Of a stretch of 64,000 nt of DNA, positions 33,448 through 42,181 are shown piece after piece. The notes beneath the pieces were generated by a model that was given only the letters and a program-made list of their open reading frames with translations, was not told where the DNA came from and did not search any database. Each line of letters starts with the position of its first letter. Position 1 is the first letter of the stretch. The translations under genes and the position numbers were made by a program. This stretch comes from Bacillus sp. V2I10 (GTDB lineage Bacteria; Bacillota; Bacilli; Bacillales; Bacillaceae): positions 2,194,001-2,258,000 of the forward strand of contig NZ_JAUSYV010000001.1 of the NCBI RefSeq assembly GCF_030817055.1, given 5' to 3'.

Positions 33448-35160
33448 GTGAGCAAAAAAGATCTTAGAATCAAAAGTAAAGTAATCAGCGATGATATGAA
33501 ACGAATGCCTAACCGCGCCATGCTTCGTGCGGTAGGACTTAAGGATGAGGACTTTCAAAAGCCGATGATCGGCATTGCCTCTACGTGGAGCGAAGTCACT
33601 CCTTGCAATATACATATTGATAAGCTTGCAGAGCTGTCTAAAAAAGGCGCCAGTTCAGCTGGTGGTGCAGCACTTATTTTCGGAACAATTACTGTTTCTG
33701 ATGGTATCTCAATGGGAACCGAGGGTATGCGCTACTCTCTTCCAAGCCGTGAAGTCATTGCAGACTCGATTGAAACAGTTGTCGGAGCTGAGAATTTAGA
33801 TGCCTTTGTTGCAATCGGAGGCTGTGACAAAAACATGCCGGGCTGTATGATCGCAATTGCGCGTGCCGAGGTTCCGGCTGTTTTCGTATACGGCGGAACG
33901 ATTAAACCTGGAAGATTAAACGACAAAGACATTGATATCGTTTCTGCATTTGAAGGGGTAGGGAAATTTAATAACGGTGATATTGACAGCGACGGATTGC
34001 ATCAGATTGAATGCCATGCCTGTCCTGGTGCGGGTTCCTGCGGAGGAATGTATACAGCAAATACGATGGCATCAGCTATTGAAGCAATGGGAATGAGCCT
34101 CCCTGGCAGCTCATCTAATCCTGCTGAATCAGAATTTAAAGAAAATGATTGCTATGAAGCAGGCCAGGCTGTTTATCGCATGCTTGAACAAGACATTTAT
34201 CCAAAAGATATTATGACTAAAAAAGCATTTGAAAATGCTATCACAGTTGTTATGGCTCTCGGTGGATCAACAAATGCCATTCTTCATTTAATGGCTATTG
34301 CCCATTCCATTGATGTAGATCTATCTCTTGAGGACTTTGAGCGCATCCAAAGAACCGTTCCTCACATTGCTGATCTAAAACCAAGCGGAAAATACGTGAT
34401 GCAGGATCTGCACGAAGCGGGTGGTGTGCCTGCTGTTATGAAGCTTTTGCTTGAGCATGGCTTGATTCATGGAGATTGTTTAACGGTAACAGGAAAAACA
34501 ATTGCAGAAAATCTTAGAGAGCAGGAAGGCCTGAGAGAGGGTCAAAAAGTCATTTATCCCCTTGAGCAGGCATTAAGGAAAGATGGCCCGCTTGTTATTT
34601 TAAAAGGGAATTTATCTCCAAGCGGAGCAGTTGCCAAGGTTTCTGGTCTAAAAGTAACGAAAATGACAGGTCCAGCAAAAGTATTTGATACAGAAGAGGA
34701 AGCAACAGAAGCAGTATTAACAAATGAAGTAGTTGCAGGCGACGTTCTGATTATTCGCTACGAAGGGCCAAAGGGCGGTCCTGGAATGCCTGAGATGCTG
34801 TCTCTTTCCTCTATCATTGTAGGGAAGGGGTTAGGAGAGAGTGTTGCTCTTCTAACAGATGGCCGCTTCTCTGGAGGCACTCATGGCCTTGTTGTAGGCC
34901 ACATCACTCCGGAAGCTCAAGTAGGCGGACCGATCGCTCTTGTGAAGTCAGGCGACTTAATTACGGTTGATAGTGATAACCGTGAGCTTCGTCTCCATGT
35001 TTCTGATGAAGAATTAGCAGAAAGAAGACTTACTTGGTCTGCTCCGCCGCTTAGAAAGCGCGGAGTATTAGGAAAATATGCAAGAACTGTTTCATGTGCT
35101 TCGCAGGGTGCAGTTACAGATGCATTTGAAGATGTTAAGGAATCGCAGAAAACACACTGA
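33448..35160 (+). CDS. ilvD: Dihydroxy-acid dehydratase
   Basis: 570 residues. Fe-S and substrate motifs: GIASTWSEVTPCNIHI, CDKNMPGCMIAI, CPGAGSCGGMYTANTM and LLTDGRFSGGTHG. It dehydrates dihydroxy-isovalerate and -methylvalerate in valine, isoleucine and leucine synthesis in the cytoplasm. GTG 33448 has GGGGTGA upstream; GTG 33439 overlaps that site. As in B. subtilis it lies next to brxA and ypgR. ilvA, the other isoleucine gene of the window, is 8.6 kb downstream. Confidence 0.95.
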   Translation: MSKKDLRIKSKVISDDMKRMPNRAMLRAVGLKDEDFQKPMIGIASTWSEVTPCNIHIDKLAELSKKGASSAGGAALIFGTITVSDGISMGTEGMRYSLPSREVIADSIETVVGAENLDAFVAIGGCDKNMPGCMIAIARAEVPAVFVYGGTIKPGRLNDKDIDIVSAFEGVGKFNNGDIDSDGLHQIECHACPGAGSCGGMYTANTMASAIEAMGMSLPGSSSNPAESEFKENDCYEAGQAVYRMLEQDIYPKDIMTKKAFENAITVVMALGGSTNAILHLMAIAHSIDVDLSLEDFERIQRTVPHIADLKPSGKYVMQDLHEAGGVPAVMKLLLEHGLIHGDCLTVTGKTIAENLREQEGLREGQKVIYPLEQALRKDGPLVILKGNLSPSGAVAKVSGLKVTKMTGPAKVFDTEEEATEAVLTNEVVAGDVLIIRYEGPKGGPGMPEMLSLSSIIVGKGLGESVALLTDGRFSGGTHGLVVGHITPEAQVGGPIALVKSGDLITVDSDNRELRLHVSDEELAERRLTWSAPPLRKRGVLGKYARTVSCASQGAVTDAFEDVKESQKTH

Positions 35161-35232
35161 GGCTCGTTTGTTGAATTGTCATTCCTCCTGTAGTATTCTT
35201 TTACTACATGCGAAGGTTTAGGAGGAATGATT

Positions 35233-35667
35233 ATGTCAATGGCATATGAAGAATACATGCGTCAAATGGTGAAGCCAATGCGCGCTGAGCTTACGAACGC
35301 AGGGTTTAACGAATTAACAACCGAAGAAGACGTAAAAGAATTTATGGAACGTGCTGAAGGTACGACATTGGTTGTTGTGAATTCTGTCTGCGGTTGTGCA
35401 GCAGGACTTGCAAGACCGGCTGCCACTCAGGCTGTTATGCAGGCTGAGCATGCACCACATAATCTTGTGACAGTTTTCGCTGGACAGGATAAAGATGCCA
35501 CAGCTGCGATGAGAGAGTACTTTGAAGGCTATGAACCTTCATCTCCTTCTATGGCACTTCTTAAAGGAAAAGATGTGGTTCACTTTATTCCTCGTCACGA
35601 AATTGAAGGCAGCTCAATTGAACATATCATGGAAAATTTATTAAATGCATTTGAAGTTAATAAATAA
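35233..35667 (+). CDS. brxA: Bacilliredoxin BrxA
   Basis: 144 residues, exactly the length of B. subtilis YphP/BrxA. The active-site CGC motif is Cys53-Gly-Cys55 in VVNSVCGCAAGLARPA. It removes bacillithiol from S-bacillithiolated proteins after oxidative stress. ATG 35233 has GGAGG seven bases upstream, which decides against ATG 35227. It is followed by a perfect terminator. Confidence 0.93.
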   Translation: MSMAYEEYMRQMVKPMRAELTNAGFNELTTEEDVKEFMERAEGTTLVVVNSVCGCAAGLARPAATQAVMQAEHAPHNLVTVFAGQDKDATAAMREYFEGYEPSSPSMALLKGKDVVHFIPRHEIEGSSIEHIMENLLNAFEVNK

Positions 35668-35670
35668 TGG

Positions 35671-35699
35671 AAAGGATGCCTATTAGGGCATCCTTTTTT
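35671..35699 (+). terminator. Terminator of brxA
   Basis: AAAGGATGCC / GGGCATCCTTT stem and T6. Confidence 0.9.
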
Positions 35700-35730
35700 A
35701 TGAATGAAGAATGATACGGAGTGAAAGACT

Positions 35731-36513
35731 TTGATTGTAACAACAGCAGGCAGGACAAATCTTGAGATGATCAAACTCGCGGAAGAGATTTCTTCTGATT
35801 TAAAAGCTGAATATAAAGCCCGAAAAAAACGATCCATAGCCAAAATGAAGGAAGAATATAATTCGGATGTACTCGTCGTTGGGCAGAACCGGCTGGAACT
35901 CCATGAGGCAGGGAACACCGATCCTTTCTTCTTCCATCCTAATTCAGCCATGTTCCGTCTGAAACGATTGCAAAAAGGGGAGAGTGATCCTTTAATTTTT
36001 GCATCAGATTTAAAAGAAGGAGATCGTTTTTTAGATTGCACATTGGGACTTGGATCCGACAGTATAATAGCAAGCTACGCGGCTGGTGAAACAGGAATGA
36101 TCACAGCAGCTGAAGCGAATCAACTCGTTGCTTACCTCGTTGAAAAAGGTCTCAGCAAATGGGAAACAGGAATGGCAGAATTTGATAAAAGTATGCGCAG
36201 AATCCAAGTTGTAGGAATGAATCATGCAGAATACTTACAATCCTTAGACACAAATTCATATGATGTTGTCTATTTTGACCCAATGTTTGAGGAGCAAATA
36301 GATGAATCACATGGGATCGAACACTTAAGGTCACTGAGTGTGCATCAGGAGATTACAGAAGACATTATCAAAGAAGCTAAACGGGTGGCTAAAAAAAGAA
36401 TTGTTTTAAAAAACCACTACAAAAGTGCCTCTTTTGAAAAACTTGGCTTTCATGTTTATAAACGAAAATCAGCGAAATTCCATTTTGGTGTGATAGAAAT
36501 AAAAGATTCGTGA
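35731..36513 (+). CDS. ypiP: Class I SAM methyltransferase YpiP (RsmJ-like)
   Basis: 260 residues. LDCTLGLGSDSIIAS is motif I (about 111-125), VYFDPMFEE is a DPMF variant of the DPPY catalytic motif, as in RsmJ-type rRNA methyltransferases, and VVGMNHAEYLQSL lies between. The substrate is probably RNA, by the motif. TTG start behind a GAGTGAAAG site. Same neighbours as in B. subtilis. Confidence 0.8.
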   Translation: MIVTTAGRTNLEMIKLAEEISSDLKAEYKARKKRSIAKMKEEYNSDVLVVGQNRLELHEAGNTDPFFFHPNSAMFRLKRLQKGESDPLIFASDLKEGDRFLDCTLGLGSDSIIASYAAGETGMITAAEANQLVAYLVEKGLSKWETGMAEFDKSMRRIQVVGMNHAEYLQSLDTNSYDVVYFDPMFEEQIDESHGIEHLRSLSVHQEITEDIIKEAKRVAKKRIVLKNHYKSASFEKLGFHVYKRKSAKFHFGVIEIKDS

Positions 36514-36540
36514 AAAATAGGATGAGGAGGTGCTTATCTA

Positions 36541-36666
36541 ATGTCAAAACGCAAGAGTGATCCATCAAAATCACAGCTTGGTTCTCCGGAAGTTCAAGGT
36601 CAGGGGACAACAGCAAGTGAAACAGGCCGCAAGCAATCTTCAGCAAATAAAAAGCAGAAACAGTAA
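36541..36666 (+). CDS. Small basic SASP-like peptide
   Basis: 41 residues (MSKRKSDPSKSQLGSPEVQG...), rich in S, K, Q and G with no hydrophobic core, ending KKQKQ. GAGGAGGTG lies upstream and a perfect terminator just after. Composition is that of minor small acid-soluble spore proteins; no exact family recognised. Compare 11161-11304 and 18685-18837. Confidence 0.5.
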   Translation: MSKRKSDPSKSQLGSPEVQGQGTTASETGRKQSSANKKQKQ

Positions 36667-36670
36667 TAAG

Positions 36671-36706
36671 TAAAAAACTCATGGCGAGCGCCATGAGTTT
36701 TTTTAA
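36671..36706. terminator. Bidirectional terminator
   Basis: AAAAAACTCATGGCG / CGCCATGAGTTTTTT, a near perfect hairpin shared by the SASP-like ORF and the converging micropeptide. Confidence 0.92.
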
Positions 36707-36780
36707 TCTGTTATTTCTGCGAAAATAAAATATGCCAGAGTCACGAATGATGCAATAATAAACACTGATTCAAAACCCAT
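36703..36780 (-). CDS. 25-residue single-pass membrane peptide
   Basis: On the minus strand ATG 36780 has GGAG nine bases upstream and is followed by MGFESVFIIASFVTLAYFI, then FAEITD and TAA. One membrane segment spans residues 5-20 with an acidic C-terminal end. The stop codon touches a bidirectional terminator. Ribosome site, hydrophobic helix and terminator together support a real gene. It may be a small subunit or regulator of a membrane complex, but no partner is evident. Confidence 0.5.
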   Translation of the reverse strand: MGFESVFIIASFVTLAYFIFAEITD

Positions 36781-36966
36781 TCTGATTCACTCCAATAGTG
36801 TGAAAGTATTTTATTTCCAACCTCTTCTTTAGTGTAAACTTTTTCATCTCTTTTTAAAACCTTTTAAGGCACTAGATTTTCTTTTTTTGCGAAAAATTTC
36901 TATAAATTTAGAATTTATCTATGATAGAATAATATTATAATAGGAAGACTGGGAGGAATAGAGAAC

Positions 36967-37554
36967 ATGATGAACAAATGGATGCGGAAAACGCTTGTCA
37001 TCTTATTTACTATTGCAACCTTCGGATTGGTCGCTCCTCCAGCTGCCCTCACAGTCGAGGAACATTCCTCTGAAGATTCATCTGCTAAATTAACCAACTC
37101 AGACAAACACTTTTTTACTGATGAAACCGCTTACTGGCAACAGCCTAAAGAGTCCTCCATCTCAACTTTTGTTAAAGCAGCCGAGGTTCAGTCCTTTCAA
37201 AAATTCGGAGACAGAATCGGAACCGTCATTGAGGATGAATTCAGGCAGATCATTCTTCCGAAAATAGAAGAAGCCATAAAACAATATGTTGATGAGTACT
37301 CTGATGAAGATATTCAGGATTTGGCCATTTCAAAAAAACCTGCAGACGGCAAAGGCGAGAAAATCTTTCACCTGTATAACAAACAGACAGGACAGGATGT
37401 ACTTAGATTTCATGTCCGCCGCGATCATCCGCCAAAGCAGGGGTATTGGTTTAATTTTCATTATCATACGCACCACGATTCTTTTCAAAAGCATCATGAA
37501 CTTGGCAGCATCTACTGGAATCAGAACATGCCGCCAAATTGGATGACACATTAA
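36967..37554 (+). CDS. ypjP: YpjP-like protein
   Basis: 195 residues with a hydrophobic N-terminus (about 9-27, TLVILFTIATFGLVAPPAA), then a soluble part ending in an aromatic/His-rich YWFNFHYHTHHDSFQKHHELG. Probably membrane-anchored and facing outside. Size and position next to ypjQ and ypiP match YpjP of B. subtilis. GGAGG about ten bases before the first ATG. The His cluster could bind a metal; this is a guess. Confidence 0.78.
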   Translation: MMNKWMRKTLVILFTIATFGLVAPPAALTVEEHSSEDSSAKLTNSDKHFFTDETAYWQQPKESSISTFVKAAEVQSFQKFGDRIGTVIEDEFRQIILPKIEEAIKQYVDEYSDEDIQDLAISKKPADGKGEKIFHLYNKQTGQDVLRFHVRRDHPPKQGYWFNFHYHTHHDSFQKHHELGSIYWNQNMPPNWMTH

Positions 37555-37570
37555 AGGGGTGCAATGGCCA

Positions 37571-38095
37571 TTGAGTAAATACACAATCGATGAAATGGTA
37601 AAAACGACGAAAGAAATGCTGAATGACAGGGGTGTTACATTAGAGGATATCGCTGATATTGTGATGACACTTCAGCGAAAATACATCCCGAATATTACAC
37701 TTGAAGATTGTGTTGAAAATGTAGAGAAGGTCCTTAATAAACGTGAAATTGTGCATGCCGTGCTGACTGGTCTTGCCCTTGATCAGCTTGCTGAACAAAA
37801 CTTGCTTCCGCAGCCGCTGCAGCATCTTGTTGAAACAGATGAACCTCTTTATGGCATTGATGAAATCATTCCGCTTTCCATCGTAAATGTATATGGCTCT
37901 ATCGGATTGACCAATTTCGGTTATTTGGATAAAGAAAAATTCGGAATCATCAAAGCTCTGGATGAACACAGCGGAAATCGCGTGAATACATTTCTTGATG
38001 ACCTGGTTGCAGCACTTGCCGCTGCTGCAGCAAGCAGAATGGCACACCGGGCCCGGGATATTGCAGATGGCAGACAGACTCAGGCTACTATATAA
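37571..38095 (+). CDS. ypjQ: YpjQ, phosphatidylglycerophosphatase A-like domain
   Basis: 174 residues without the membrane segments of true PgpA. Shows LEDIADIVMTLQRKYIPNI, REIVHAVLTGLALDQLAEQ and NRVNTFLDDLVAALAAAAASRMAHR, the PgpA/YutG-like pattern. Proteins of this soluble group are annotated by homology only. TTG 37571 is preferred; GTG 37559 overlaps the AAAGGGG site. It lies 16 bases behind ypjP and is terminated right after. Confidence 0.78.
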   Translation: MSKYTIDEMVKTTKEMLNDRGVTLEDIADIVMTLQRKYIPNITLEDCVENVEKVLNKREIVHAVLTGLALDQLAEQNLLPQPLQHLVETDEPLYGIDEIIPLSIVNVYGSIGLTNFGYLDKEKFGIIKALDEHSGNRVNTFLDDLVAALAAAAASRMAHRARDIADGRQTQATI

Positions 38096-38100
38096 AGATT

Positions 38101-38136
38101 AAAGCCCCTGATTTTATATCATGGGCTTTTTTTATT
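38101..38136 (+). terminator. Terminator of ypjPQ
   Basis: AAAGCCC / GGGCTTT stem with a fifteen-base loop and T7. Confidence 0.82.
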
Positions 38137-38292
38137 TTAGCTGAAACTTTTCTTGCGCCCAAACGTATTAAACTTCGGAAGGCTGAATAAATAAAGATGT
38201 ATATTTTATGACTAATAATCAAAATACTTAACAAGCAATCTTTTATTCAGTATAATGAAAAAGTTAACGTAATATTTAGGAGGAAATGGTAG

Positions 38293-39069
38293 ATGTCAAT
38301 TTTGCAAGGAATGCTTGACACGTACGCACAATTTTTCAATTGGGAAATGTGGGGACAAGTCCTTACAGATCCGGTTTCATGGGGACTTATTGGTACATTA
38401 GTTATTCTCGAAGGGTTATTATCAGCAGATAACGCTCTTGTACTGGCTGTAATGGTAAGACATTTACCTGAAAAGCAAAGAAAAAAAGCGTTATTCTACG
38501 GTTTGCTTGGAGCATACATCTTCCGTTTCATTGCTATCGGTGTCGGTGTATTCTTAATTAAACTATGGTGGGTCAAAATATTAGGTGCCGCTTATCTCGC
38601 TTGGCTTGCTGTCAAATACTTCATGGATAAATCAAAAGAAAATGCTGAAGGTGATGAAGAGCACGGCGGCATGAATAAAAATGGCCTTCTTATCCGCCTC
38701 TTCGGAACATTCTGGGGAACAGTTGTTGCAGTTGAATTAATGGATATTGCATTCTCTGTAGACAGCGTTCTTGCAGCGTTCGGCGTCAGTGAGCAGGTAT
38801 GGGTCCTTCTTCTCGGAGGAGTTCTTGGGGTTCTTATGATGCGAGGAGTTGCAGGTGTCTTCCTTAAATTGATCGACAGAGTTCCTGAACTTGAAACAAC
38901 TGCTTATATTCTTATTGCTCTAATCGCTATCAAAATGGGATTAAGTGTTGCAGGTGTTCATATTGAGCACTCCGTATTCTTCATCATCATTCTAGTGATG
39001 TTCGCAGGTACATTTGCTCTTAACTATTACCGCAAAAAATCAAGCCAAAGCAACAGCACTGGCGTTTGA
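38293..39069 (+). CDS. TerC-family membrane protein
   Basis: 258 residues with about seven membrane helices. The two TerC signature sites are present: EGLLSADNALVLAVMV (about 37-52) and VELMDIAFSVDSVLAAFG (about 155-172), whose acidic residues line the ion path. Bacillus TerC proteins export manganese. I looked for a yybP-ykoY manganese riboswitch in the leader and saw none. AGGAGGAAAT site before ATG, terminator after the stop. Confidence 0.87.
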   Translation: MSILQGMLDTYAQFFNWEMWGQVLTDPVSWGLIGTLVILEGLLSADNALVLAVMVRHLPEKQRKKALFYGLLGAYIFRFIAIGVGVFLIKLWWVKILGAAYLAWLAVKYFMDKSKENAEGDEEHGGMNKNGLLIRLFGTFWGTVVAVELMDIAFSVDSVLAAFGVSEQVWVLLLGGVLGVLMMRGVAGVFLKLIDRVPELETTAYILIALIAIKMGLSVAGVHIEHSVFFIIILVMFAGTFALNYYRKKSSQSNSTGV

Positions 39070-39078
39070 TCCGTCAGT

Positions 39079-39107
39079 AAAAAAGCCGCATTTGCGGCTT
39101 TTTTTAT
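39079..39107 (+). terminator. Terminator of the TerC gene
   Basis: AAAAAGCCGCA / TGCGGCTTTTT with a short loop and T tract. Confidence 0.9.
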
Positions 39108-39121
39108 TTGTCCTCGTTTTT

Positions 39122-39283
39122 CTATAGGATTCCTCTGAAATATAAATAAAAAATGGATATTAGTCCGATTGATGTGAGTCCGTCGAGAACCATGTAGCTT
39201 TTAAGCGTCATAACTTCAATCACTTCTTGTGTCAGCTGCTGCCGCTGTTGATAAGGAATATTCCTGTTTAATAGCATCCTCAT
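39122..39283 (-). CDS. Small membrane protein
   Basis: 53 residues, basic and Gln-rich first half (NRNIPYQQRQQLTQEV) and one hydrophobic C-terminal segment (DGLTSIGLISIFYLYF). The ATG at 39283 has GGGTGA about five bases upstream; the frame is open to 39352 with another possible start. No family recognised. Divergent from the protease gene. Confidence 0.45.
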   Translation of the reverse strand: MRMLLNRNIPYQQRQQLTQEVIEVMTLKSYMVLDGLTSIGLISIFYLYFRGIL

Positions 39284-39444
39284 GTTTTTCACCCAATTTC
39301 CATGATAATTTCCATCATATGGTGAAGTTTGCATAAAAGTTACAGATTCCAATATCTGTTCGGCACAAAATTAATATGTTACTATTTTCATATATATATT
39401 GTTCGAAACAGTCAGAAAATCCTTCAAGGAGTTATACATATATT

Positions 39445-40155
39445 ATGAAAATCAAAATGCTTGTTCTCTTCATCTCGCTTATATCGATGTTTTCTATCTA
39501 TCAATTTGTTTTTGCAGATGCTCCGTCAGGCAGTCTTCTTAAAGATCATTCGCTTTCTTCTAAGGTCTCGCTATCATCAAGCTCAGCGCTTTACAAAATG
39601 GTTTATGTACCAGATCATTCCTTTTCAGAAAAAGATGCAGAAGTTATGCTGAACCATTTAAATCATGTTCACCCTATCATTTTGACAAAAGCTCTTCAGC
39701 AAAACGTGACAATTAAATTGTTTACAGGGAAGTTAACTGATGAGGAGGGCCTTGAGCATTTATCAGGACTGACTCCCCGGGGCTATGGAACGGAATCAGT
39801 CTGGGACACCGTGCCTGGAATGACGGAAGATAATAGAGTCTTTGTCAAAATTGGCCACAGTCAATATGGCCAGGGACATGGATCTGTCTCGCTTGAGCTT
39901 CATGAGTTTGCACATGCTGCAGATCGGAATGTGTTTTCAAACATAAGAAGCAATCCTTTTTATTTGAATATATGGAAGCAGGAGGCCGGTCTGCTCTTTT
40001 CAGGTAAAACATACTTTGAACGTTTTCCTGAAGAATATTTTGCAGAGATTTTTGCCATGTATTATTTGAATGAAAAAACAAAAGATGAGCTGCTTCATAA
40101 GGCTCCGCTGTCTTATAGATTTATTTCGAAACTTCATAAAACGGTAGAAAACTAG
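39445..40155 (+). CDS. Secreted M34-like zinc metalloprotease (anthrax lethal factor-related domain)
   Basis: 236 residues beginning with a signal peptide (KIKMLVLFISLISMFSIYQFVFA-DAPS). The zinc site is H153-E154-F-A-H157 in LELHEFAHAADR. A downstream FPEEYFAEIFAMYY (about 194-207) supplies the third ligand as in lethal-factor-like and Pro-Pro endopeptidases. PRGYGTESVWDTVPG before it is also typical. An exported protease is likely; its target is unknown. The AAGGAG site is about 14 bases from ATG 39445, somewhat far. It lies alone between a TerC gene and thyA. Confidence 0.78.
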   Translation: MKIKMLVLFISLISMFSIYQFVFADAPSGSLLKDHSLSSKVSLSSSSALYKMVYVPDHSFSEKDAEVMLNHLNHVHPIILTKALQQNVTIKLFTGKLTDEEGLEHLSGLTPRGYGTESVWDTVPGMTEDNRVFVKIGHSQYGQGHGSVSLELHEFAHAADRNVFSNIRSNPFYLNIWKQEAGLLFSGKTYFERFPEEYFAEIFAMYYLNEKTKDELLHKAPLSYRFISKLHKTVEN

Positions 40156-40208
40156 AGAAACTTCCTATACAATTATCTCTAGTATCTAAACGAAGGAAGT
40201 GTCTTTAA

Positions 40209-41003
40209 ATGAAGCAATATTTGGACTTATGCAAACACGTGCTGCAATCTGGAACCGTAAAAGAAGACCGGACAGGAACTGGAACAATCAGCACATTCGG
40301 ATATCAAATGAGATTTGATTTAAAAGAAGGATTTCCTCTTTTGACAACGAAAAAGCTTCACTTGAAGTCAATCATACATGAACTAATCTGGTTTTTGCGG
40401 GGAGATACGAACGTAAAATACCTGCAGGAAAATGGAGTGCGCATCTGGAATGAATGGGCAGATGAAAATGGCGAGCTTGGTCCTGTATACGGACATCAGT
40501 GGCGCTCATGGACAGGGGCGGACGGTCAGACGGTTGACCAGATCTCAAAGCTGATTAGCCAAATTAAAAACAATCCTGATTCACGCAGGCTCATTGTGAG
40601 TGCATGGAATCCTGCAGATGTCGATGAAATGGCACTGCCTCCATGTCATTGTTTTTTTCAATTTTACGTAGCTGACGGAAAGCTGTCCTGCCAGCTTTAC
40701 CAGCGTTCTGCAGACGTTTTTCTTGGTGTCCCATTTAACATTGCATCCTATGCATTATTAACAATGATGGTGGCTCATGTGACAGATTTAGAACCAGGAG
40801 AGTTTGTTCATACATTTGGAGATGTGCATATTTATAAAAATCATCTAGAACAGATAGACCTTCAGTTAACCCGTGATGTACGTGAGCTTCCAAAAATGAG
40901 ACTGAATCCTGATGTAAAGTCAATTTTTGATTTCACATATGAAGATTTCACATTAGAAGGCTATGACCCGCATCCTCATATTAAGGGAGCAGTCAGCGTA
41001 TGA
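40209..41003 (+). CDS. thyA: Thymidylate synthase (264-residue ThyA type)
   Basis: 264 residues, the compact E. coli-like form called ThyB in B. subtilis. Active-site Cys in LPPCHCFFQFYV, the RRLIVSAWNP motif, QLYQRSADVFLGVPFNIASYA and the C-terminal KGAVSV are present. It makes dTMP from dUMP with methylene-THF, giving DHF. Its stop overlaps the dfrA start (ATGA), tying synthesis to regeneration of THF. Confidence 0.96.
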   Translation: MKQYLDLCKHVLQSGTVKEDRTGTGTISTFGYQMRFDLKEGFPLLTTKKLHLKSIIHELIWFLRGDTNVKYLQENGVRIWNEWADENGELGPVYGHQWRSWTGADGQTVDQISKLISQIKNNPDSRRLIVSAWNPADVDEMALPPCHCFFQFYVADGKLSCQLYQRSADVFLGVPFNIASYALLTMMVAHVTDLEPGEFVHTFGDVHIYKNHLEQIDLQLTRDVRELPKMRLNPDVKSIFDFTYEDFTLEGYDPHPHIKGAVSV

Positions 41004-41482
41004 TTTCAATGATTGTGGCGATGGATGAAAATCAGTTAATAGGGCGTAATAATGACCTTCCTTGGCGGATACCGGCAGATTTGGCTTATTTTAAAAAGGT
41101 TACGATGGGACATCCCATTCTAATGGGAAGAAAAACGTTTGATTCGATCGGAAAACCCCTGCCTGGCAGAGAGAATATCGTTCTTACTAGAAATAAGCAG
41201 TATTCACATGAGGGAATTAAAGTCATTCATTCATTGGATGAAGTGCTCGTAAATGAAGCTTATGCAGATCAAAATGTCTTTATCATCGGCGGAGCTGAAA
41301 TTTTTAAAGCGTGTCTTCAGTCCGCAGACAGACTGTATGTGACAAAAATTTATGAAACATTTGAGGGAGATACTTATTTTCCTGAGTTTAAAGAAGACCT
41401 TTACAAAATCATTCATCGGGAAAAAGGTCCAAAAGATGAAAAAAATCCGTATGATTTTGAATTTATTGTTTATGAAAAATAG
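41000..41482 (+). CDS. dfrA: Dihydrofolate reductase
   Basis: 160 residues: MISMIVAMDENQLIGRNNDLPWRIPADLAYFKKVT carries the Trp and acidic substrate residue, then GRKTFDSIGKPLPGR and IGGAEIF for NADPH. It reduces the DHF made by thymidylate synthase. It begins inside the thyA stop and ends before a bidirectional terminator. Trimethoprim target. Confidence 0.96.
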   Translation: MISMIVAMDENQLIGRNNDLPWRIPADLAYFKKVTMGHPILMGRKTFDSIGKPLPGRENIVLTRNKQYSHEGIKVIHSLDEVLVNEAYADQNVFIIGGAEIFKACLQSADRLYVTKIYETFEGDTYFPEFKEDLYKIIHREKGPKDEKNPYDFEFIVYEK

Positions 41483-41493
41483 AATATGCATCT

Positions 41494-41534
41494 CAAAAAC
41501 TCTCAAAGGCTGAGCCCTCTGAGAGTTTTTTTTT
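41494..41534. terminator. Bidirectional terminator
   Basis: AAAACTCTCA / TGAGAGTTTT stem with T9 on the right and A tract on the left, between dfrA and yplQ. Confidence 0.88.
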
Positions 41535-41539
41535 ATACC

Positions 41540-42181
41540 TTATATAAATGGTACATCTGGTACATAGAACAGGACACAGAAAAACATAGCTGCACTGCCG
41601 GCTAGAACAAAGCCGTGCCAGATGGCGTGGTGATAGGGTATTTTTCGCCATACATAGAAGATCGCTCCGATCGTATACAGCAGTCCTCCAGTAAGTAGCA
41701 GCGCAAATCCCTCAGGACTTAAAAATTCATATAGTGGTTTTATAGCGATAATAATCAGCCATCCCATCAGGATATAGGCAAGTGTTGATAAAATAACAAA
41801 CTTCTTAACGAAGAAAATTTTCAGCACGATTCCTGCGATTGCAAGTCCCCATACAATACCAAGCAGGGTAAAGCCAAGTGTTCCCCGGAGAGGAACGAGC
41901 AGAAACGGCGTATATGTGCCTGCAATCAGCAAATAGATGGCGGAATGATCCAGAATTTCAAAAACATCCTTTGCCTTGCGGTGAGGAATTGCGTGCAGCA
42001 AGGTTGAAAAAAGATATAAAAGGATCATGGTTGCGCCAAAGATTGAAAAGCTGACAATATGCCAGGCGTCACCGTATTTAGAGGCAAAGATGATAAGATA
42101 AACCAATGCGGGTATGCTTAGCAGGACACCAATCCCATGTGTTATGGCGTTTGCAATTTCTTCTTTAATCGAGTACTCCAT
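41540..42181 (-). CDS. yplQ: Hemolysin III / YqfA-family membrane protein YplQ
   Basis: 213 residues with seven hydrophobic segments. EEIANAITHGIGVLLSIPALVYL at the N-terminus holds the first conserved Glu/His, HSAIYLLIAGTYTPF the second, and YHHAIWHGFVLAGSAAMFF the C-terminal His pair of the PAQR/hemolysin III fold. Physiological role unclear. GGAGG precedes ATG 42181, and the gene overlaps the end of yplP by 17 bases. Confidence 0.87.
   Translation of the reverse strand: MEYSIKEEIANAITHGIGVLLSIPALVYLIIFASKYGDAWHIVSFSIFGATMILLYLFSTLLHAIPHRKAKDVFEILDHSAIYLLIAGTYTPFLLVPLRGTLGFTLLGIVWGLAIAGIVLKIFFVKKFVILSTLAYILMGWLIIIAIKPLYEFLSPEGFALLLTGGLLYTIGAIFYVWRKIPYHHAIWHGFVLAGSAAMFFCVLFYVPDVPFI

Noticed and set aside
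38137..38292. yybP-ykoY manganese riboswitch before the TerC gene
   Set aside because: The leader is short, A/T-rich and lacks the conserved cores of that riboswitch.
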